This document shows positions 7,588-10,042 of a stretch of 10,042 nt of DNA, piece by piece (within the stretch, counting starts at the first letter, position 1; every line of letters starts with the position of its first letter). Source of the DNA: Dehalococcoidia bacterium (GTDB lineage Bacteria > Chloroflexota > Dehalococcoidia > GIF9 > AB-539-J10); contig JAUVYX010000014.1 of the NCBI GenBank assembly GCA_030602865.1, positions 1-10,042 of the forward strand, written 5' to 3'. The translations under genes were made by a program, and so were the position numbers. The notes beneath the pieces are model-generated. The model had not been told where the DNA came from. It saw only the letters and a program-made list of their open reading frames with translations, and did not search any database.

Positions 7588-8184
7588 CTAAGCTTGTTGC
7601 TTCTGCTGCAGCGGTGGTTTAGGTTGTTGCTGTGCCTGTATAGAAATAACCTCGCTTCCTGCCTCAAATAACTGCGATTTGATTTCATTTACCAGTCCCC
7701 AGGACTTTGCCTCCTCAGGATTCAGTGTTGTTCTCTCAATCATGGCGTTGGTTACAAATTCCACGCTTTTGCCCGTATTTGCGGCAATCACCTTTGCTAT
7801 GTTCTCAATGTCTATCTTTAATCCTTTTAGCCTTTCCTCCAGCTGTTTTTCCTCCAGACTCTGGTTGCTGGTGAATTGGGCATTGACACCATGGAGCAGG
7901 AATCTGGCCTGTGGCACTGATAGTCTCTTGGCTCCAGCACAGTATAGGACGATGCCTATAGAATCAACACTGCCAAAGTTATGTGTAATTATATTGGCGG
8001 GCAAACCCTTCAGGTAGTTGTAGGTACTTAAACCATGCACAACGGAGCCGCCTGGTGAAGAGATGAGGATAGTGAAGTCTCTTATTCCTTGTTTCATTTT
8101 CTGGTCAATGGCATTCATCAGAGCGTTGACGGTGGCATCGATAACTGGGGCGAAAAATTTAATTACAATGGGTTTTATCGCCAT
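7588..8184 (-). CDS. ClpP-like (S14/ClpP-crotonase fold) serine peptidase
   Basis: 198 residues with the ClpP fold landmarks: strand plus SSPGGSV (42-48, oxyanion loop), GSVDSIG with candidate nucleophile S75, and FLLHGV with H98. The spacing of S75 and H98 (23 residues) is close to E. coli ClpP (25). The catalytic Asp of ClpP falls at ERTTLNPEEAKSWGLV (150-165), where R or T occupies the site; no Asp is there. The nucleophile elbow is GSVDS rather than the usual GQAAS of ClpP. The C-terminus (184-198) is a Gln/Pro-rich tail absent from ordinary ClpP. No propeptide, signal peptide or membrane segment is seen, so it is probably cytoplasmic. The start has AAGGAG (8194-8199) with 9 bases to ATG. 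It is the first gene of the leftward block and is followed by the bactofilin-like gene. It could be a ClpP paralogue, a Dyad-type peptidase or an inactive scaffold. No Clp ATPase gene is in the window. Confidence 0.85.
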   Translation of the reverse strand: MAIKPIVIKFFAPVIDATVNALMNAIDQKMKQGIRDFTILISSPGGSVVHGLSTYNYLKGLPANIITHNFGSVDSIGIVLYCAGAKRLSVPQARFLLHGVNAQFTSNQSLEEKQLEERLKGLKIDIENIAKVIAANTGKSVEFVTNAMIERTTLNPEEAKSWGLVNEIKSQLFEAGSEVISIQAQQQPKPPLQQKQQA

Positions 8185-8297
8185 ATTCGGCTTCTCCTTT
8201 TAGTGAATAATACTTCTCTTTCAAAGCTAACTCAGACAGCTCTTCCTCATCATATTCGGTTAGGCAGAATAATATGAGCCAGACTGTTCTTATTCAC
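8185..8297 (-). promoter_or_regulatory. Structured 5' leader of the ClpP-like gene
   Basis: If transcription starts about 7 bases after the -10 at 8304-8309, the leader begins at 8297 with GTGAATAA (8297-8290). Its exact complement TTATTCAC lies at 8210-8203, five or so bases before the AAAAGGAG ribosome binding site. Between them is a second possible hairpin with 6-base arms (8251-8256 and 8271-8276) and a 14-base loop, and a weak AGCT/AGCT pair (8225-8228, 8238-8241). The arrangement could hold the start region in a folded structure. It matches no riboswitch class I recognise. The transcription start is inferred. Confidence 0.4.
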
Positions 8298-8303
8298 CTC
8301 TCG

Positions 8304-8312
8304 ATTATACCA
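8304..8312 (-). promoter_or_regulatory. Extended -10 promoter for the leftward operon
   Basis: On the minus strand the bases read TGGTATAAT: a perfect sigma-70-type -10 hexamer (8304-8309) with the TG extension one base upstream. No -35 box like TTGACA is found 16-18 bases further up, as is common for extended -10 promoters. It would drive the ClpP-like gene and probably the genes beyond it. Confidence 0.6.
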
Positions 8313-8535
8313 GATATGGTGCAGATGCCGTATGAAATCTGTTGCCTGACAAGCTTACTTTTGGGGAATTCACAGTGCTCTGTTTGCAATATGTTTGTGG
8401 TAGATATAGTTAATATATGTACTTGCTGATATCATGTGAATAGTGATTGCAAACCTTCATAGCCTCGATTTACTTGAAGTTAGCTCAGTACTCATTGTTA
8501 TAAATAGTTAGTTGTACAGATGTCAATATGTTTTC
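8313..8535. other. AT-rich non-coding region between divergent promoters
   Basis: This stretch is the middle of the roughly 400-base gap between the ClpP-like gene and ligA. No reading frame with a plausible ribosome binding site, no tRNA and no recognisable RNA family is visible. It contains the 9-base inverted repeat at 8382-8454 and several AT-rich runs. The rest of the gap is the leftward leader and promoter (8185-8312) and the ligA promoter (8536-8563). Confidence 0.6.
8382..8454. repeat. 9-base inverted repeat in the divergent intergenic region
   Basis: GTTTGCAAT at 8382-8390 is the exact reverse complement of ATTGCAAAC at 8446-8454, with 55 bases between. A shorter GATAT/ATATC pair is nested inside. 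The pairing could make a long-range stem in a transcript or represent two half-sites for a DNA-binding protein between the two divergent promoters. There is no terminator-like T-run and no transposon-like flanking duplication. Confidence 0.45.
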
Positions 8536-8563
8536 TTGTTACTTATTTATACCATGTTATACT
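8536..8563 (+). promoter_or_regulatory. Sigma-70-type promoter of ligA
   Basis: TTGTTA (8536-8541) and TATACT (8558-8563) are separated by 16 bases, and TG stands one base before the -10 (8555-8556), making it also an extended -10. Transcription would begin near 8570, leaving a leader of only about 16 bases before the ligA ATG at 8586. Confidence 0.6.
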
Positions 8564-8576
8564 TTTAGACAGGTAA

Positions 8577-10042
<1,466 letters not shown>

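Noticed and set aside
8477..8500. A tRNA-like D-arm string (TTAGCTCAGTA) in the intergenic region
   Set aside because: It is not followed by the GGTAGAGC-type half of a D-arm, there is no T-arm GTTCGA motif nearby, and no acceptor stem can be paired.

Overview
The window is about 10 kb of dense, ordinary-looking bacterial chromosome with an AT-leaning composition. It holds seven complete or partial housekeeping or accessory genes and one regulatory gap. No phage, transposon, CRISPR, rRNA or tRNA gene is visible. I cannot name the species. A separately encoded large transaldolase followed directly by the phosphoglucose isomerase type known from tal-pgi fusions, together with an exported bactofilin-like membrane protein and a ClpP-like peptidase, would fit an anaerobic Chloroflexota (Dehalococcoidia-like) lineage. 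That placement is a weak guess from gene content, not from any marker gene.

Layout: positions 2-4251 (+ strand) are a sugar-phosphate operon: the C-terminal two thirds of transketolase, then transaldolase, then phosphoglucose isomerase. Positions 4300-8184 (- strand) read leftwards: a ClpP-like serine peptidase, an exported beta-helix (bactofilin-like) protein with a polytopic membrane domain, tRNA-guanine transglycosylase (tgt), and a YhhQ-type queuosine-precursor transporter. The two blocks converge with a gap of 48 bases. Positions 8185-8585 are a roughly 400-base non-coding region between divergent genes. It carries an extended -10 promoter for the leftward block with a structured leader of about 113 bases, a 9-base inverted repeat, and a promoter for ligA. 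Positions 8586-10042 are the N-terminal 485 residues of the NAD-dependent DNA ligase LigA, running off the end.

How they work together: transketolase, transaldolase and Pgi connect the non-oxidative pentose phosphate pathway to fructose-6-P and glucose-6-P. Tgt plus YhhQ form a compact queuosine salvage module: import of a Q precursor, then insertion into tRNA. The ClpP-like peptidase and the membrane/beta-helix protein are closely spaced and probably co-transcribed, but their shared role is unknown. The most interesting leads are the leader ahead of the ClpP-like gene, whose predicted 5' end can pair with bases next to the ribosome binding site, a similar inverted 8-mer in front of tal, and the odd protease/bactofilin pair. 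I found no convincing new multi-gene system.
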